The translations under genes and the position numbers were made by a program. Shown one piece after another: positions 10,872 through 20,271 of a stretch of 64,000 nucleotides of DNA. This DNA is from Zeimonas sp044507525 (lineage in GTDB: Bacteria; Pseudomonadota; Gammaproteobacteria; Burkholderiales; Burkholderiaceae_E), in assembly GCA_044507525.1 (NCBI GenBank), contig JBIQJM010000003.1, positions 25,664-89,663 on the forward strand, in the 5' to 3' direction. The notes below the pieces were generated by a model. It had not been told where the DNA came from. It made no database searches and saw nothing but the letters and a program-made list of their open reading frames with translations. Every line of letters starts with the position of its first letter. Position 1 is the first letter of the stretch.

Positions 10872-13800
10872 GTGCGCATCTCCGACGTCTGCATCCGGCG
10901 GCCCGTGTTCGCCACGGTCCTGTCGCTGATCATCCTGCTGCTCGGGCTCGTCTCGTACTCCCGGCTGCAGGTGCGCGAGTACCCGAAGATCGACGAGCCG
11001 ACCGTCACGGTGTCGACGAGCTATCTCGGCGCTTCGGCCGACATCGTCGAGTCGCAGGTCACCAAGCCGCTCGAGGACTCGATCGCCGGCATCGAAGGGG
11101 TCGACGTGCTGACCTCGATCTCGCGGCCCGAACGCAGCCAGATCACCGTGCGCTTTCGCCTCGAGCGAGACCCGGACGGGGCTGCCGCCGACGTGCGCGA
11201 CCGCGTGGCCCGGGTGCGTTCGAAGCTGCCCGACACGATCGACGAACCGGTGATCGCCAAGGTGGAGGCCGACGCGAACCCGATCATCTGGCTCGCGTTC
11301 TCCAGCGTCTCGTTGTCGGCGCTCGAGGTCTCCGACATCGCGAACCGGCTGGTCAAGCCGCGCCTGCAGACGCTGCCGGGCGCGGCCGACGTGCGCATCT
11401 TCGGCGAACGCAAGTTCTCGATGCGCGTCTGGCTCGACCCCGATCGCCTCGCCGGCTTCTCGCTCACGCCCGGCGACGTGGAAAGCGCGCTTCGCCGGCA
11501 GAACGTGGAGCTGCCTTCCGGCCGCATCGAGAGCCGGCAGCGCGAGTTCACCGTCGTCTCGCAGTCGGACCTGCAGCGCGTGCAGGAGTTCGAGGACGTC
11601 GTCGTGCGCAACGTCAACGGCTACGCCGTACGCATCCGCGACGTCGGCCACGTGACGCTCGCGCCGCAGGACGAACGCAGCATCGTGCGCTTCAACGGGC
11701 GCGACGCGATCTCGCTCGGGCTGATCAAGCAGGCCACCGCGAATCCGCTGACGCTCGCGCAGGCGCTGAAGGAGGAGCTGCCCAAGCTGCGCGCGGAGCT
11801 GCCCGACGGCCTGAGCGTCGAGATCGCCAACGACAACACGCTGTTCATCGAACGCTCGATCGAGTCGGTCTACGCGACGATCCTCGAGGCGATCGTCCTC
11901 GTCGCCGCGGTGATCTTCCTGTTCCTCGGCACCGTGCGCGCGAGCTTCATCCCGCTCGTCACGATCCCCGTCTGCCTGGTCGGCGTCTGCACGCTGATGC
12001 TCGCCGCCGGTTTCTCGATCAATACGCTGACGCTGCTCGCGCTGGTGCTGGCGATCGGGCTGGTGGTCGACGACTCGATCGTCGTGCTCGAGAACGTCTA
12101 CCGGCACATCGAGGAAGGCATGGAGCCGGTGCAGGCGGCGTTTCGGGGCGTGCGCGAGGTCGGCTTCGCGGTGGTCGCGATGACGCTGACGCTCGCCGCG
12201 GTGTACGCGCCGGTGGCATTCACCACCGGGCGCACCGGGCGCCTGTTCATCGAGTTCGCGCTGACCCTCGCCGGCGCGGTGCTCGTCTCCGGCTTTCTCG
12301 CGCTGACGCTGACGCCGATGCTCTGTTCGCGCGTGCTGCGTCACGACCCGAGTCCCGGGCCGCTGTTGCGCACGATCGATCGCGCGCTCGCCGCGCTCGC
12401 GACGGGCTACGAGCGCGCGTTGCGCGCGACGCTGCGCGCGCGCTGGCTCGTCGTGCTGCTCGGCGTGGCGGTGGCGGCGGCGAGCATCTGGCTGTTCCAG
12501 ACGACGAAGCGCGAACTCGCCCCGGTCGAGGATCGCGCGACCATCGTGGCCCTCTTCAACGGGCCCGACGGTGCGTCGATCGACTACACCGACCGCTACG
12601 CGCGACGCATCGAGGCGGCGGCGCTGTCGATCCGCGAGGCCGACCGCGTCTTCGTCGTGTCGGGCAGCCCGACGGTGACGCAGGGGATCTCGTTCATCCG
12701 CGTCGTCGACTGGGCCGAGCGCGACCGCAAGATCCCGGAGATCATCGGCGAGTTCCAGCCGCAGCTGCGCGAGATCCCGGGCGTGCAGGCCTTCGCCGTC
12801 GCGCCGGCTTCGCTCGGCCAGTCGCCGCGCGAGCGACCGCTCAACGTCGTCGTGCTCAGTTCCGATCCGTACGAGGAAATCGAGGCGACGCTCGAACCGA
12901 TGATGCGCGCGCTGCACGGCGACCCGCGCTTCCAGGGAGTCGATACCGACCTGCGGCTGAACAAGCCCGAGCTGAAGGTGCAGATCGATCGCGATCGCGC
13001 CGCAGACGCCGGCGTCGACGTCGACGCCATCGGCCGCGCGCTGGAGACCGCGCTCGGCGGCCGGCAGGTCACGCGTTTCAAGCGGCAGGGCGAGCAGTAC
13101 GACGTCATCGTCCAGTTCGCGGCCGCCGACCGCAGCACGCCCCAGGACATCTCGAAGATCTTCGTGCGCGGGCGCAACGACACGATGGTCCCGCTGTCGA
13201 GCCTCGTTCGCGTGAGCGAGGGCGTCACGGCGCGCGAGCTCAATCACTTCGGGCAGCGACGCGCCGTGACGATCACCGCGAACCTCGCCCCCGGCACTTC
13301 GCTCGGCGAAGCGGTCGACGTCGTCGAGTCGCTCGCGCGCGAGCACCTGGGCCTGGGCTACGCGCTCGACTACAACGGACAGACGCGCGAGTTCAAGCAG
13401 TCGTCGTCGACGCTGCTGATCACCTTCGCGCTGGCGCTGTGCTTCATCTACCTGGTGCTCGCCGCGCAGTTCGAGAGCTTCGTCGACCCGCTGATCATCA
13501 TGTTCACCGTGCCCCTGTCGATCACCGGTGCGCTGCTGCTGCTGCGCTGGGGCGGCGGGACGATGAACGTCTACAGCCAGATCGGCCTCATCACGCTGGT
13601 CGGCCTGATCACGAAGCACGGGATCCTGATCGTCGAGTTCGCCAACCAGATGCGCGACCGCGGCGTCGCCCTCGTGCCGGCCACGATCGAGGCTGCGCGG
13701 CTGCGCCTGCGGCCGATCCTGATGACGACCGGTGCGATGGTGCTCGGGGCCGCTCCCCTCGCGCTCGCCTCCGGCGCGGGCGCCGAGAGCCGCATGCAGA

Positions 13801-13979
13801 TCGGCCTGATCATCGTCGGCGGAATGAGCTTCGGCACGGTGCTCACGCTGTTCGTGCTGCCGACGATCTACACGCTGGTGTCCCGGCCGCGCCACCTCCT
13901 GCCCGAGCATGTCGAGCCGTCCTCGGGCGGGTCGGGGATGCCGCTGGGCAGCGGGCAGGGCGCGCCGGCGCGTCGCTAG
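10872..13979 (+). CDS. RND multidrug efflux pump, HAE1 family
   Basis: Inner-membrane proton-driven transporter of 1035 residues with the twelve-helix RND layout: helix 1, a large periplasmic loop, helices 2-7, a second loop, helices 8-12. The proton-relay motif GLVVDDSIVVLENVYRHIEEG in helix 4 keeps the paired Asp residues. The N-terminus (MRISDVCIRRPVFATVLSL) and the C-terminal PLSITGALLLL region fit the MdtB/MexF-type clade. It starts with GTG immediately after the adaptor gene. The second half carries FVRGRNDTMVPLSSLVRV, found across this subfamily. It probably needs a TolC-like partner encoded elsewhere. Confidence 0.92.
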   Translation: MRISDVCIRRPVFATVLSLIILLLGLVSYSRLQVREYPKIDEPTVTVSTSYLGASADIVESQVTKPLEDSIAGIEGVDVLTSISRPERSQITVRFRLERDPDGAAADVRDRVARVRSKLPDTIDEPVIAKVEADANPIIWLAFSSVSLSALEVSDIANRLVKPRLQTLPGAADVRIFGERKFSMRVWLDPDRLAGFSLTPGDVESALRRQNVELPSGRIESRQREFTVVSQSDLQRVQEFEDVVVRNVNGYAVRIRDVGHVTLAPQDERSIVRFNGRDAISLGLIKQATANPLTLAQALKEELPKLRAELPDGLSVEIANDNTLFIERSIESVYATILEAIVLVAAVIFLFLGTVRASFIPLVTIPVCLVGVCTLMLAAGFSINTLTLLALVLAIGLVVDDSIVVLENVYRHIEEGMEPVQAAFRGVREVGFAVVAMTLTLAAVYAPVAFTTGRTGRLFIEFALTLAGAVLVSGFLALTLTPMLCSRVLRHDPSPGPLLRTIDRALAALATGYERALRATLRARWLVVLLGVAVAAASIWLFQTTKRELAPVEDRATIVALFNGPDGASIDYTDRYARRIEAAALSIREADRVFVVSGSPTVTQGISFIRVVDWAERDRKIPEIIGEFQPQLREIPGVQAFAVAPASLGQSPRERPLNVVVLSSDPYEEIEATLEPMMRALHGDPRFQGVDTDLRLNKPELKVQIDRDRAADAGVDVDAIGRALETALGGRQVTRFKRQGEQYDVIVQFAAADRSTPQDISKIFVRGRNDTMVPLSSLVRVSEGVTARELNHFGQRRAVTITANLAPGTSLGEAVDVVESLAREHLGLGYALDYNGQTREFKQSSSTLLITFALALCFIYLVLAAQFESFVDPLIIMFTVPLSITGALLLLRWGGGTMNVYSQIGLITLVGLITKHGILIVEFANQMRDRGVALVPATIEAARLRLRPILMTTGAMVLGAAPLALASGAGAESRMQIGLIIVGGMSFGTVLTLFVLPTIYTLVSRPRHLLPEHVEPSSGGSGMPLGSGQGAPARR

Positions 13980-14017
13980 TTCCTTTCTCCCGTCATCTCT
14001 TCCGTGCACGGAGCGTA

Positions 14018-14782
14018 ATGAGACAGATCGTGCTCGACACCGAGACCACCGGCCTTTCGGCCGACGACGGTCATCGCATCATCGAGATCGGCTGCGTCGA
14101 GATCGTCGACCGCCGGCTCACGGGCCGCTCGCTGCACCTGTACCTGAACCCGGAACGCGACGTCGACGAGGGCGCGCTCGCGGTGCACGGCCTCACGCGC
14201 GAGCGCCTGCAGGACGAGCCCTGCTTCGCCGACGTCGCCGAACGTTTTCTCGCCTTCGTGCGCGATGCCGAGGTCCTGATCCACAACGCACCGTTCGACC
14301 TCGCGTTCCTCGACGCCGAGCTCGGACGGCTGCGACATCCGCCGTTCCGCAGCTTCGGGACGAACATCGTCGACACGCTCGCGATGGCGCGCGAGCTGCA
14401 CCCGGGCAGGCGCAACTCGCTCGATGCGCTCTGCGAGCGCTACGGCGTCTCGAACGCGCACCGCAAGCTGCACGGCGCGCTGCTCGACGCCGAACTGCTC
14501 GCCGACGTCTACCTCGCGATGACGCGCGGCCAGGACAGCCTCGAGATCGCGATGGGACCCGCGCTCGACGCGCTGGACGCGTTCGGCGAAGCCGCGCAAT
14601 GGCCGCCGGCCGGCCTCGTCGTGCTCCCGGCGAGCGACGACGAACTGCGTGCGCATCACGAACTGCTCGCGGCGATCGAGGCGCAGACGCGCAAGCCCGC
14701 GCTCTGGCAGGTGCTCGATGCGCTCGTCTCGGTACCCCCGCCGGAGACGTCGGCGAATTCGACTACACTTGCCGCAGGATGA
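14018..14782 (+). CDS. dnaQ: DNA polymerase III epsilon subunit (3'-5' exonuclease)
   Basis: Proofreading exonuclease of the replicative polymerase, 254 residues. ExoI is DTETTG near the N-terminus (residues about 6-11), ExoII is HNAPFDLAFLDAEL, and ExoIII epsilon is HGALLDAELLADVYLAMT with the conserved His and Asp. The C-terminal stretch after about residue 190 is the linker and polymerase-binding tail, here Ala-rich. The start follows GGAGCG closely. Its stop overlaps the ATG of the following DUF2863 gene. Confidence 0.95.
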   Translation: MRQIVLDTETTGLSADDGHRIIEIGCVEIVDRRLTGRSLHLYLNPERDVDEGALAVHGLTRERLQDEPCFADVAERFLAFVRDAEVLIHNAPFDLAFLDAELGRLRHPPFRSFGTNIVDTLAMARELHPGRRNSLDALCERYGVSNAHRKLHGALLDAELLADVYLAMTRGQDSLEIAMGPALDALDAFGEAAQWPPAGLVVLPASDDELRAHHELLAAIEAQTRKPALWQVLDALVSVPPPETSANSTTLAAG

Positions 14783-15996
14783 CCAAGGCCAGCATGAAAG
14801 AACATCGCCCCGCGCGATCCCGTGACCGCAAGAGCCACCTGTCGCCCGATGCCGAGCGGCTGGTGTCTGCCGCGCTGGGCCTGGCGAATTCCGGCAGCCG
14901 TCTCGAAGATCGATACTGGGAAGCGCAACTCGCCACGCGCATCGAACGAATGCTCGACGGCGGTCACGTGCAGGGTGCGCACGACGCGCTCGACCGGCTC
15001 AACCAGACCGACGGCGAGGCCTACGGCGCGCTCGTCGAGGCGGTCGAGGAGGCCGCCGAGACGGTCACGCTCGAGGTCGAGGGCCAGCGCTGGGAAGCGC
15101 TGCTCGTGGTGGCGCCGCTCGTCGTCTGGACGCGCTTTCGCATTCCGTCGGGTCCGATCGCCGCGCCGGCGGCCGAAACGCTCGCCACGCACTGGCGCGC
15201 GCATACGCTCGCCCGCTCGGCCCGGTTCCAGATGCTGCCCTACCTGTTCAGCATCGACCAGCTCCCCGACGACTACGCCGAGTTGCGCCGTCTCACGCGG
15301 CGCATCGGACAGGCGGCGGTTGCCGGCCAGACGCCGCGCATCGACCTGAAGTCGCTGCCCGAGACGGCCGACATGCTCGCCGATACGCGTTTCCTGCTCG
15401 GCGTCGTCGCCGCGCCGGAAGGCGCGCCGGTGTTCCGCTGGCAGGAAGCCGATGCCGGCGATCACGCCGGCCGCGTTCCGTGCCTCGAAGCCTGGATCGC
15501 CCAGGCGCGCCCGACGATCGAACCGCTGCTTCCCGGTTGCGGTTTCGAGTGCCTGCTGCCCGACGCGTATCACATCAACCTGCGCGAGTCCGACCGGCGC
15601 GTGCGTCCGTACTCGATCCGCGCCGCGGTGCACTACCTCACGCACGCACTCGATCTCGAGCCCTCCGACATCAAGGCCACCGTCGCCGGTTTCGGACACG
15701 AGCGGCTCGACGAGTACCGCATCGGCCTGAGCATCCGCGACGAAGACGAGGTCGCGCACGGAATCGTCTGGCCGCTGCTCGGCGCGGAATCCGACCAGGA
15801 CGACCCGGCGCCGATCGAGCAGATCCGCGAGGTGCTGCGCGAGGTCGGCGTCGCGGAAGTCCGGCTGTGGCGCGACCTCAGCGAACCCGAGTTCTGCGAC
15901 GACTGCGGGGTGCCGCTCTATCCGAACGGCAAGGGCGAGATCGTGCACGCCGAGATGCCGGGCGACGTCGAGCCGGAGTCGACGCACTTCCACTGA
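14779..15996 (+). CDS. DUF2863 family protein
   Basis: Protein of 405 residues that I recognise as the DUF2863 family, known from betaproteobacteria and without an assigned function. The start overlaps the dnaQ stop; a second in-frame ATG five codons later is an alternative. The N-terminus is basic (RSRDRKSHLSPDAERLVSAAL). The middle has an acidic helical region, and the C-terminus carries a CDDCG pair resembling half of a zinc knuckle before ending in STHFH. There is no signal peptide or membrane span, so it is probably cytoplasmic. Coupling to dnaQ suggests co-expression, but not a demonstrated role in replication. Confidence 0.85.
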   Translation: MTKASMKEHRPARSRDRKSHLSPDAERLVSAALGLANSGSRLEDRYWEAQLATRIERMLDGGHVQGAHDALDRLNQTDGEAYGALVEAVEEAAETVTLEVEGQRWEALLVVAPLVVWTRFRIPSGPIAAPAAETLATHWRAHTLARSARFQMLPYLFSIDQLPDDYAELRRLTRRIGQAAVAGQTPRIDLKSLPETADMLADTRFLLGVVAAPEGAPVFRWQEADAGDHAGRVPCLEAWIAQARPTIEPLLPGCGFECLLPDAYHINLRESDRRVRPYSIRAAVHYLTHALDLEPSDIKATVAGFGHERLDEYRIGLSIRDEDEVAHGIVWPLLGAESDQDDPAPIEQIREVLREVGVAEVRLWRDLSEPEFCDDCGVPLYPNGKGEIVHAEMPGDVEPESTHFH

Positions 15997-16077
15997 GCAA
16001 GCGAAAGGGGAAGAAGCCCCTTCGGCCTGCGCTCTGCGCGAACGCCTGATGTCGAACGTGCGGGAGCGGTCGCCGGG

Positions 16078-16620
16078 CTATCGTTCGCGCGCGCGCTCCA
16101 GCGCGCTGGCGATCCTTCGTTCGAGATAGGCCCCGTAGAAGTCGGGCGAGGCGTAGCCGACGAGCCGTTCCGCGACTTCCTTCCCGTCGCCGGCCAGGAA
16201 GACGACGGTCGGGGCGATGCGGATCCCGAAGGATTCGGCCATCGCGGCGGCGGATTGCGCCGGGACGGCGCCTTTCGTCGCAGGCCCGCCGCTCGGCGCG
16301 TCGGCGAAGCGGCGCTCGTCGCCGATCCCGTATTCGACGACGCGTACGCCGCCGATCTCGTTCTCGAGATGGCGCAGGTAGTTGCGCCGCACGACCTCGC
16401 AGTACGGGCAACCGGGCAGCGAGAACAGCGCGACGACGACGTCGGCGTCGCGCGCGGCGAGCACGGATTGCGGTGAGCGCGTGCCGTCGAGCGCGGGCGC
16501 CGCGCCGGCCGCGGGGGCGGCGGGTACCGCCTGCGGCGAGGCGACGGCCGCAACGAAGGCGCTCGCTGCGACGAGTGCGAGTAGCGGCGCAACGAAGCGC
16601 TTGGACCTCGATCGGGCCAT
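16078..16620 (-). CDS. soxW: Periplasmic thioredoxin-fold protein, SoxW-like
   Basis: Exported protein of 180 residues with an N-terminal signal helix (FVAPLLALVAASAFVAAVA) and a thioredoxin-like domain from about residue 50. The redox motif is CPYC in FSLPGCPYCEVVRRNYL, and the cis-Pro region is IRIAPTVVFLAGDG. It is divergent from the ArsR-type soxR, with promoters overlapping one palindrome. In sox loci SoxW is a periplasmic thioredoxin thought to keep Sox partners reduced. The symbol is inferred from position and fold and is less certain than the fold itself. Confidence 0.72.
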   Translation of the reverse strand: MARSRSKRFVAPLLALVAASAFVAAVASPQAVPAAPAAGAAPALDGTRSPQSVLAARDADVVVALFSLPGCPYCEVVRRNYLRHLENEIGGVRVVEYGIGDERRFADAPSGGPATKGAVPAQSAAAMAESFGIRIAPTVVFLAGDGKEVAERLVGYASPDFYGAYLERRIASALERARER

Positions 16621-16635
16621 TCTCGTTCCTGATGC

Positions 16636-16675
16636 TTGACTGTATGACTATGCGCTCATATAGTCATCCTATCAA
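16636..16675. promoter_or_regulatory. Overlapping divergent promoters with 24-bp operator, soxW/soxR
   Basis: Plus strand: TTGACT at 16636-16641, a 17-base spacer and TATAGT at 16659-16664 point to soxR. Minus strand: TTGATA (16675-16670), a 17-base spacer and CATAGT (16652-16647) point to soxW. Between and over them lies an inverted repeat with perfect 8-base arms ATGACTAT (16644-16651) and ATAGTCAT (16660-16667), 8 bases apart. This is the layout expected for an ArsR-family repressor that controls both genes. Confidence 0.72.
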
Positions 16676-16724
16676 GCCGCGGCCTCGATAGAAGAACAGG
16701 GTGCCCGGCAGCGGAGGAGACGCA

Positions 16725-17102
16725 ATGGACTCGCTGGGCCAGGTATTCGAGACGGTGTCGAGCTATTTCGCGCTGCTCTCCGAGCCGACGCGCCTGCGCA
16801 TCCTGCATTCGATCTGCCGCGGGGAGAAGAGCGTCTCGCAGATCGTCGCCGAGACCGGCGCGACGCAGACGAACGTCTCGCGGCATCTCAACCTGCTGTA
16901 CCGGGCCGGCGCCCTGAGCCGGCGCAAGGACGGCAATTTCACCTACTACGGCGTCTGCGACAGCGCGCTCGTGGAGATCTGCCGCACGGTCTGCACGCAC
17001 ATCGCCGCGCGCGGCGACGTGCTCTCGGAGGAGCGCTCCGGAATGCGACAGCTCGCCGAGCAATGGGAAGCGCGCGTCGAAGCGCCCGGGGAACTCCGAT
17101 GA
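16725..17102 (+). CDS. soxR: ArsR-family regulator of the sox locus (SoxR type)
   Basis: Winged-helix repressor of 125 residues. The DNA-binding region is SVSQIVAETGATQTNVSRHLNLLYRAG (about residues 44-70), preceded by SEPTRLRILHSICRGE, which is standard for ArsR. The start is fixed by GGAGGAGA about 10 bases upstream. Cysteines occur at CRGE and in the C-terminal CDSALVEICRTVCTHI, which could sense sulfur species as in known sox ArsR repressors. The stop overlaps soxC. It probably represses soxW and itself through the palindrome at 16644-16667, and soxC onward by co-transcription. Confidence 0.82.
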   Translation: MDSLGQVFETVSSYFALLSEPTRLRILHSICRGEKSVSQIVAETGATQTNVSRHLNLLYRAGALSRRKDGNFTYYGVCDSALVEICRTVCTHIAARGDVLSEERSGMRQLAEQWEARVEAPGELR

Positions 17103-18508
17103 ACGATCGTCTCGAGTCGCGAAGCGGGCCCGGCGACAGCGCGGTGCGGATGGCGGGTCGCATCCGACCGGCGCCCGAGAACGGCCTGTCGAGCGAGGAG
17201 CTCGAGCGCGCCCGCCGCGCGCGGCGCAGCTTCATGGGCAAGGCGCTCGCGATGGGCGCCGGAGCGGGCGCTGCCGCGCGGGTCGCCGCGGGCCCCACGG
17301 GCGGCGGATCGACGCCGCGCGAGGCGCCCGGAATCGACGGCGCCGGCGAGAAGGCGATCCTCGAACTCCCGCCGCACACGACGGGACTCGGGCAGCCCGT
17401 CGCCGCACGCGGCTACGGGGTGCCCTCGCAATGGGAGCGCAACCTGCAGCGCCGCGAGAGCCCGGGGCTCACGCGCGTGTCGGCTTCGTCGGTGAGCTTC
17501 GCTCCGCTGCAGGGGATGTTCGGGATCATCACGCCGAACGGCCTGCACTTCGAGCGCCATCACCAGGGATGGTGGGACATCGACCCGAGCCGGCATCGGC
17601 TGATGGTCAACGGACTCGTGCGCGAAGCGCGGGTCTTCACGATGGACGACCTGATGCGCCTGCCGTCGGTCTCGCGCATCCACTTCATCGAGTGCGGCGC
17701 GAACACCGGGATGGAGTGGAGCAACACGGCGGTGCCCACCGTGCAGTACACGCACGGCATGCTGTCGTGCGCCGAGTTCACCGGCGTGCCGCTCGCGACG
17801 CTGCTCGACCTCTGCGGTTACGACCGCGAAAACGGCCGGTACGTGCTCGCCGAAGGCGCCGACGGCTCGTCGATGACGCGCACGATCCCGATCGAGCGCG
17901 CACTCGACGACGTCCTCGTCGCGTGGGGGATGAACGGCGAGATGCTGCGACCCGAGAACGGCTACCCGCTGCGGCTCGTCGTGCCCGGCGTGCAGGGCGT
18001 GTCGTGGGTCAAGTACCTGCGTCGCATCGAGGTCGGCGACCAGCCCTGGTACACGAAGGACGAAACCGTCCACTACGTCGACCTGATGCCCGACGGCCAG
18101 CACCGCCAGTTCACGTCGATCCAGGAAGTGAAGTCGGTCATCACGACGCCGTCGGGCGGGCAGATGCTCCTCGACAAGGGGTACTACAACGTCAGCGGCC
18201 TCGCCTGGTCGGGACGCGGACGGATCCAGCGCGTCGACGTGTCCTTCGACGGGGGCCGCAACTGGCGCACCGCGCGCCTGGGAAGCCTCGTGCTGCCGAA
18301 GGCGCTGACGCGTTTCTCGATCGACTGGGTGTGGGACGGCTCGCCCGCGGTCCTGCAGAGTCGCGCGATCGACGAGACCGGGCAGGTGCAGCCGAAGATC
18401 AACCAGCTGCGTGCAGTGCGCGGGACGCGCTCGATCTATCACAACAACGCGATCCAGTCCTGGCGGGTGGCCGACTCGGGCGAGGTGTTCAATGTCCAGG
18501 TGTGGTGA
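17099..18508 (+). CDS. soxC: Sulfane dehydrogenase molybdenum subunit SoxC
   Basis: Molybdopterin subunit (469 residues) of the periplasmic SoxCD dehydrogenase, which oxidises the outer sulfur atom bound to SoxY. A twin-arginine signal (RRSFMGKAL, residues 42-50) follows an unusually long polar N-terminus of about 40 residues. The Mo-coordinating cysteine is Cys199 in HFIECGANTGMEW. The oxidoreductase Mo-binding fold covers roughly 135-340, and the Mo-co dimerisation domain (VDVSFDGGRNWR) lies near the C-terminus. The start overlaps the soxR stop. Presence of soxCD suggests complete oxidation of thiosulfate to sulfate without sulfur globules. Confidence 0.94.
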   Translation: MNDRLESRSGPGDSAVRMAGRIRPAPENGLSSEELERARRARRSFMGKALAMGAGAGAAARVAAGPTGGGSTPREAPGIDGAGEKAILELPPHTTGLGQPVAARGYGVPSQWERNLQRRESPGLTRVSASSVSFAPLQGMFGIITPNGLHFERHHQGWWDIDPSRHRLMVNGLVREARVFTMDDLMRLPSVSRIHFIECGANTGMEWSNTAVPTVQYTHGMLSCAEFTGVPLATLLDLCGYDRENGRYVLAEGADGSSMTRTIPIERALDDVLVAWGMNGEMLRPENGYPLRLVVPGVQGVSWVKYLRRIEVGDQPWYTKDETVHYVDLMPDGQHRQFTSIQEVKSVITTPSGGQMLLDKGYYNVSGLAWSGRGRIQRVDVSFDGGRNWRTARLGSLVLPKALTRFSIDWVWDGSPAVLQSRAIDETGQVQPKINQLRAVRGTRSIYHNNAIQSWRVADSGEVFNVQVW

Positions 18509-19682
18509 GCGGCGCCTGCGGGCGTTCGGGCGCGCGGGCCAGGCGCTGGCGCTGGCCGCCGCCGTGACCGGTCTCGCCGGATCGATGACCGCGCTCGCGG
18601 CCGCCCCCGGGAAGACGCCGGCCGCGATCGCGAAGGCCGACGCGAAGCCGGCGCCGAAGGACGCGCAACGGGCGACGCCGCCGTGGGCCGACATCGGCCG
18701 TCCCGCCACGCGCGCGGAGATCCAGGCGTGGGACATCGACGTGCGGGCCGACTTCAAGGGGCTGCCGCCGGGCTCGGGTTCGGTCGACGACGGAGAGCTC
18801 GTATGGGAGGCGCAATGCGCGTCCTGCCACGGCACCTTCGGCGAATCGAACGAAGTGTTCACGCCGATCGTCGGCGGCACGACGAAGGAGGACATCGAGA
18901 CGGGTCATGTCGCGAACCTGAAGCGATCCGACTTCCCGCAGCGCAGCACGATGATGAAGCTCTCGCAGGTCTCGACGTTGTGGGACTACATCCGTCGCGC
19001 AATGCCGTGGAACGCGCCGAAGTCCCTGTCGACGGACGAAGTCTATGCGGTCACGGCGTACATCCTGCACCTCGCCGACGTCGTCCCCGCCGATTTCGTT
19101 CTGTCGGATCGGAATATCGTGGACGTGCAGCGGCGCTTGCCCAATCGTAGCGGGATGTCGTTCCACGAGCCCCTGTGGCGCGTCGACGGCAAGCCCGACG
19201 TGCAGGGCGACGCCTGCATGCGGGATTGTCCCAGCGACGCGGCACGCCGGGCCGCGGCCGGCTTGCCCGAGCACGCGCGCAACGCGCATGGAAACCTGAT
19301 GGCGCAGAATCGCGTCGTCGGACCCGTGCGGGGAGCCGACACGACGCGCCCGCCGCGCAGCGGGATCGACGCAGCCGAGGTCGTCGCGATGGCGCAAGCG
19401 ACGATGCTCGAGACGGTGCCCCACCAGCGCAAGCCCGGCGACCTCGCACGCGAGGCGAACTGCATGGCCTGCCATGCCGTGGCGACGCGCATGGTCGGGC
19501 CGTCGTTCGACGACATCGGCGGGAAGTACCGCGGCCGTCCCGGTGCGGCCGAGTTGCTCGTCGGCCGCGTGAAGAACGGCACGAGCGGCGTCTGGGGCGA
19601 CGTCCCGATGCCGCCGAACGCGGCGATCGCGGATGACGACATCCGGGTTATCGTGAACTGGATCCTCGAGGATCGCAGATGA
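18492..19682 (+). CDS. soxD: Diheme cytochrome c subunit SoxD
   Basis: Periplasmic cytochrome c partner of SoxC, 396 residues. The signal region is AGQALALAAAVTGLAGSM. Two heme motifs are visible, CASCHGTFGE in the N-terminal half and CMACHAVATR in the C-terminal half. Each is followed by typical ligand regions; MKLSQVSTLWDYIRRAMPW and WGDVPMPPNAAI contain candidate axial Met residues. The gene overlaps soxC by 17 bases, and its own stop overlaps an upstream in-frame ATG of soxY. It would pass electrons from SoxC to a downstream cytochrome. Confidence 0.93.
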   Translation: MSRCGERRLRAFGRAGQALALAAAVTGLAGSMTALAAAPGKTPAAIAKADAKPAPKDAQRATPPWADIGRPATRAEIQAWDIDVRADFKGLPPGSGSVDDGELVWEAQCASCHGTFGESNEVFTPIVGGTTKEDIETGHVANLKRSDFPQRSTMMKLSQVSTLWDYIRRAMPWNAPKSLSTDEVYAVTAYILHLADVVPADFVLSDRNIVDVQRRLPNRSGMSFHEPLWRVDGKPDVQGDACMRDCPSDAARRAAAGLPEHARNAHGNLMAQNRVVGPVRGADTTRPPRSGIDAAEVVAMAQATMLETVPHQRKPGDLAREANCMACHAVATRMVGPSFDDIGGKYRGRPGAAELLVGRVKNGTSGVWGDVPMPPNAAIADDDIRVIVNWILEDRR

Positions 19683-19750
19683 AGAATCGATCTATGCTTG
19701 GCGCCACCCCGATTCGCTCCGGCAATCGGTCAACGAAGGAGACTGAACTG

Positions 19751-20221
19751 ATGAAGGTATCGAGACGCACGACCTTGCAGGTCGCCGGCAGCGCGAGCCT
19801 GTACGGCGCGCTGCTGTCGCTGGGACTGCTTCGACCCGGAACCGCAGCTGCGGAGGCATTCGACTCGAAGGCGTTCCAGGTCGCCGGTGTGCCCGACACG
19901 TTGAAGGCGCTCGGCGCGGCCGGAGCCGCCGAGTCGAAGGACGTCGTCATCGTCTCGCCGGACATCGCGGAGAACGGGGCGGTCGTGCCGGTGGCGGTCA
20001 AGAGCAACCTGCCGAACACCGAATCGATCGCGCTGCTCGTCGAGAAGAACCCCAATGCGCTCGCCGGCGCGTACGACATCCTCGACGGAGCGCAGCCCGA
20101 GGTCAGCATGCGGATCAAGATGGGGCAGAGCTCCGACGTCGTCGCGCTGGTGAAGGCCGACGGCAAGTACTACACGGCGCGCAAGGAGATCAAGGTCACG
20201 CTCGGCGGCTGCGGCGGCTGA
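19751..20221 (+). CDS. soxY: Sulfur carrier protein SoxY
   Basis: Carrier subunit of 156 residues. It ends in GGCGG, the flexible tail whose Cys carries the sulfur intermediate. The start at MKVSRRTTLQVAGSASL is chosen because AAGGAG lies 9 bases upstream and a twin-arginine signal (SRRTTLQ) follows at once. An upstream ATG at 19679 would add 24 residues in front of this signal. SoxY folds with SoxZ and is exported by Tat, probably with SoxZ as passenger. The central beta-sandwich begins at about residue 45. Confidence 0.95.
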   Translation: MKVSRRTTLQVAGSASLYGALLSLGLLRPGTAAAEAFDSKAFQVAGVPDTLKALGAAGAAESKDVVIVSPDIAENGAVVPVAVKSNLPNTESIALLVEKNPNALAGAYDILDGAQPEVSMRIKMGQSSDVVALVKADGKYYTARKEIKVTLGGCGG

Positions 20222-20271
20222 CGCGCCGGAAGTCCTCGATCCGTTCCCGATCCCGACAGGAGACCTGCGAC

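Noticed and set aside
10794..14009. A very long open frame on the minus strand opposite the RND pump gene
   Set aside because: Arg-, Asp- and Glu-rich low-complexity translation with no family motif; it is the antisense shadow of a high-GC gene.
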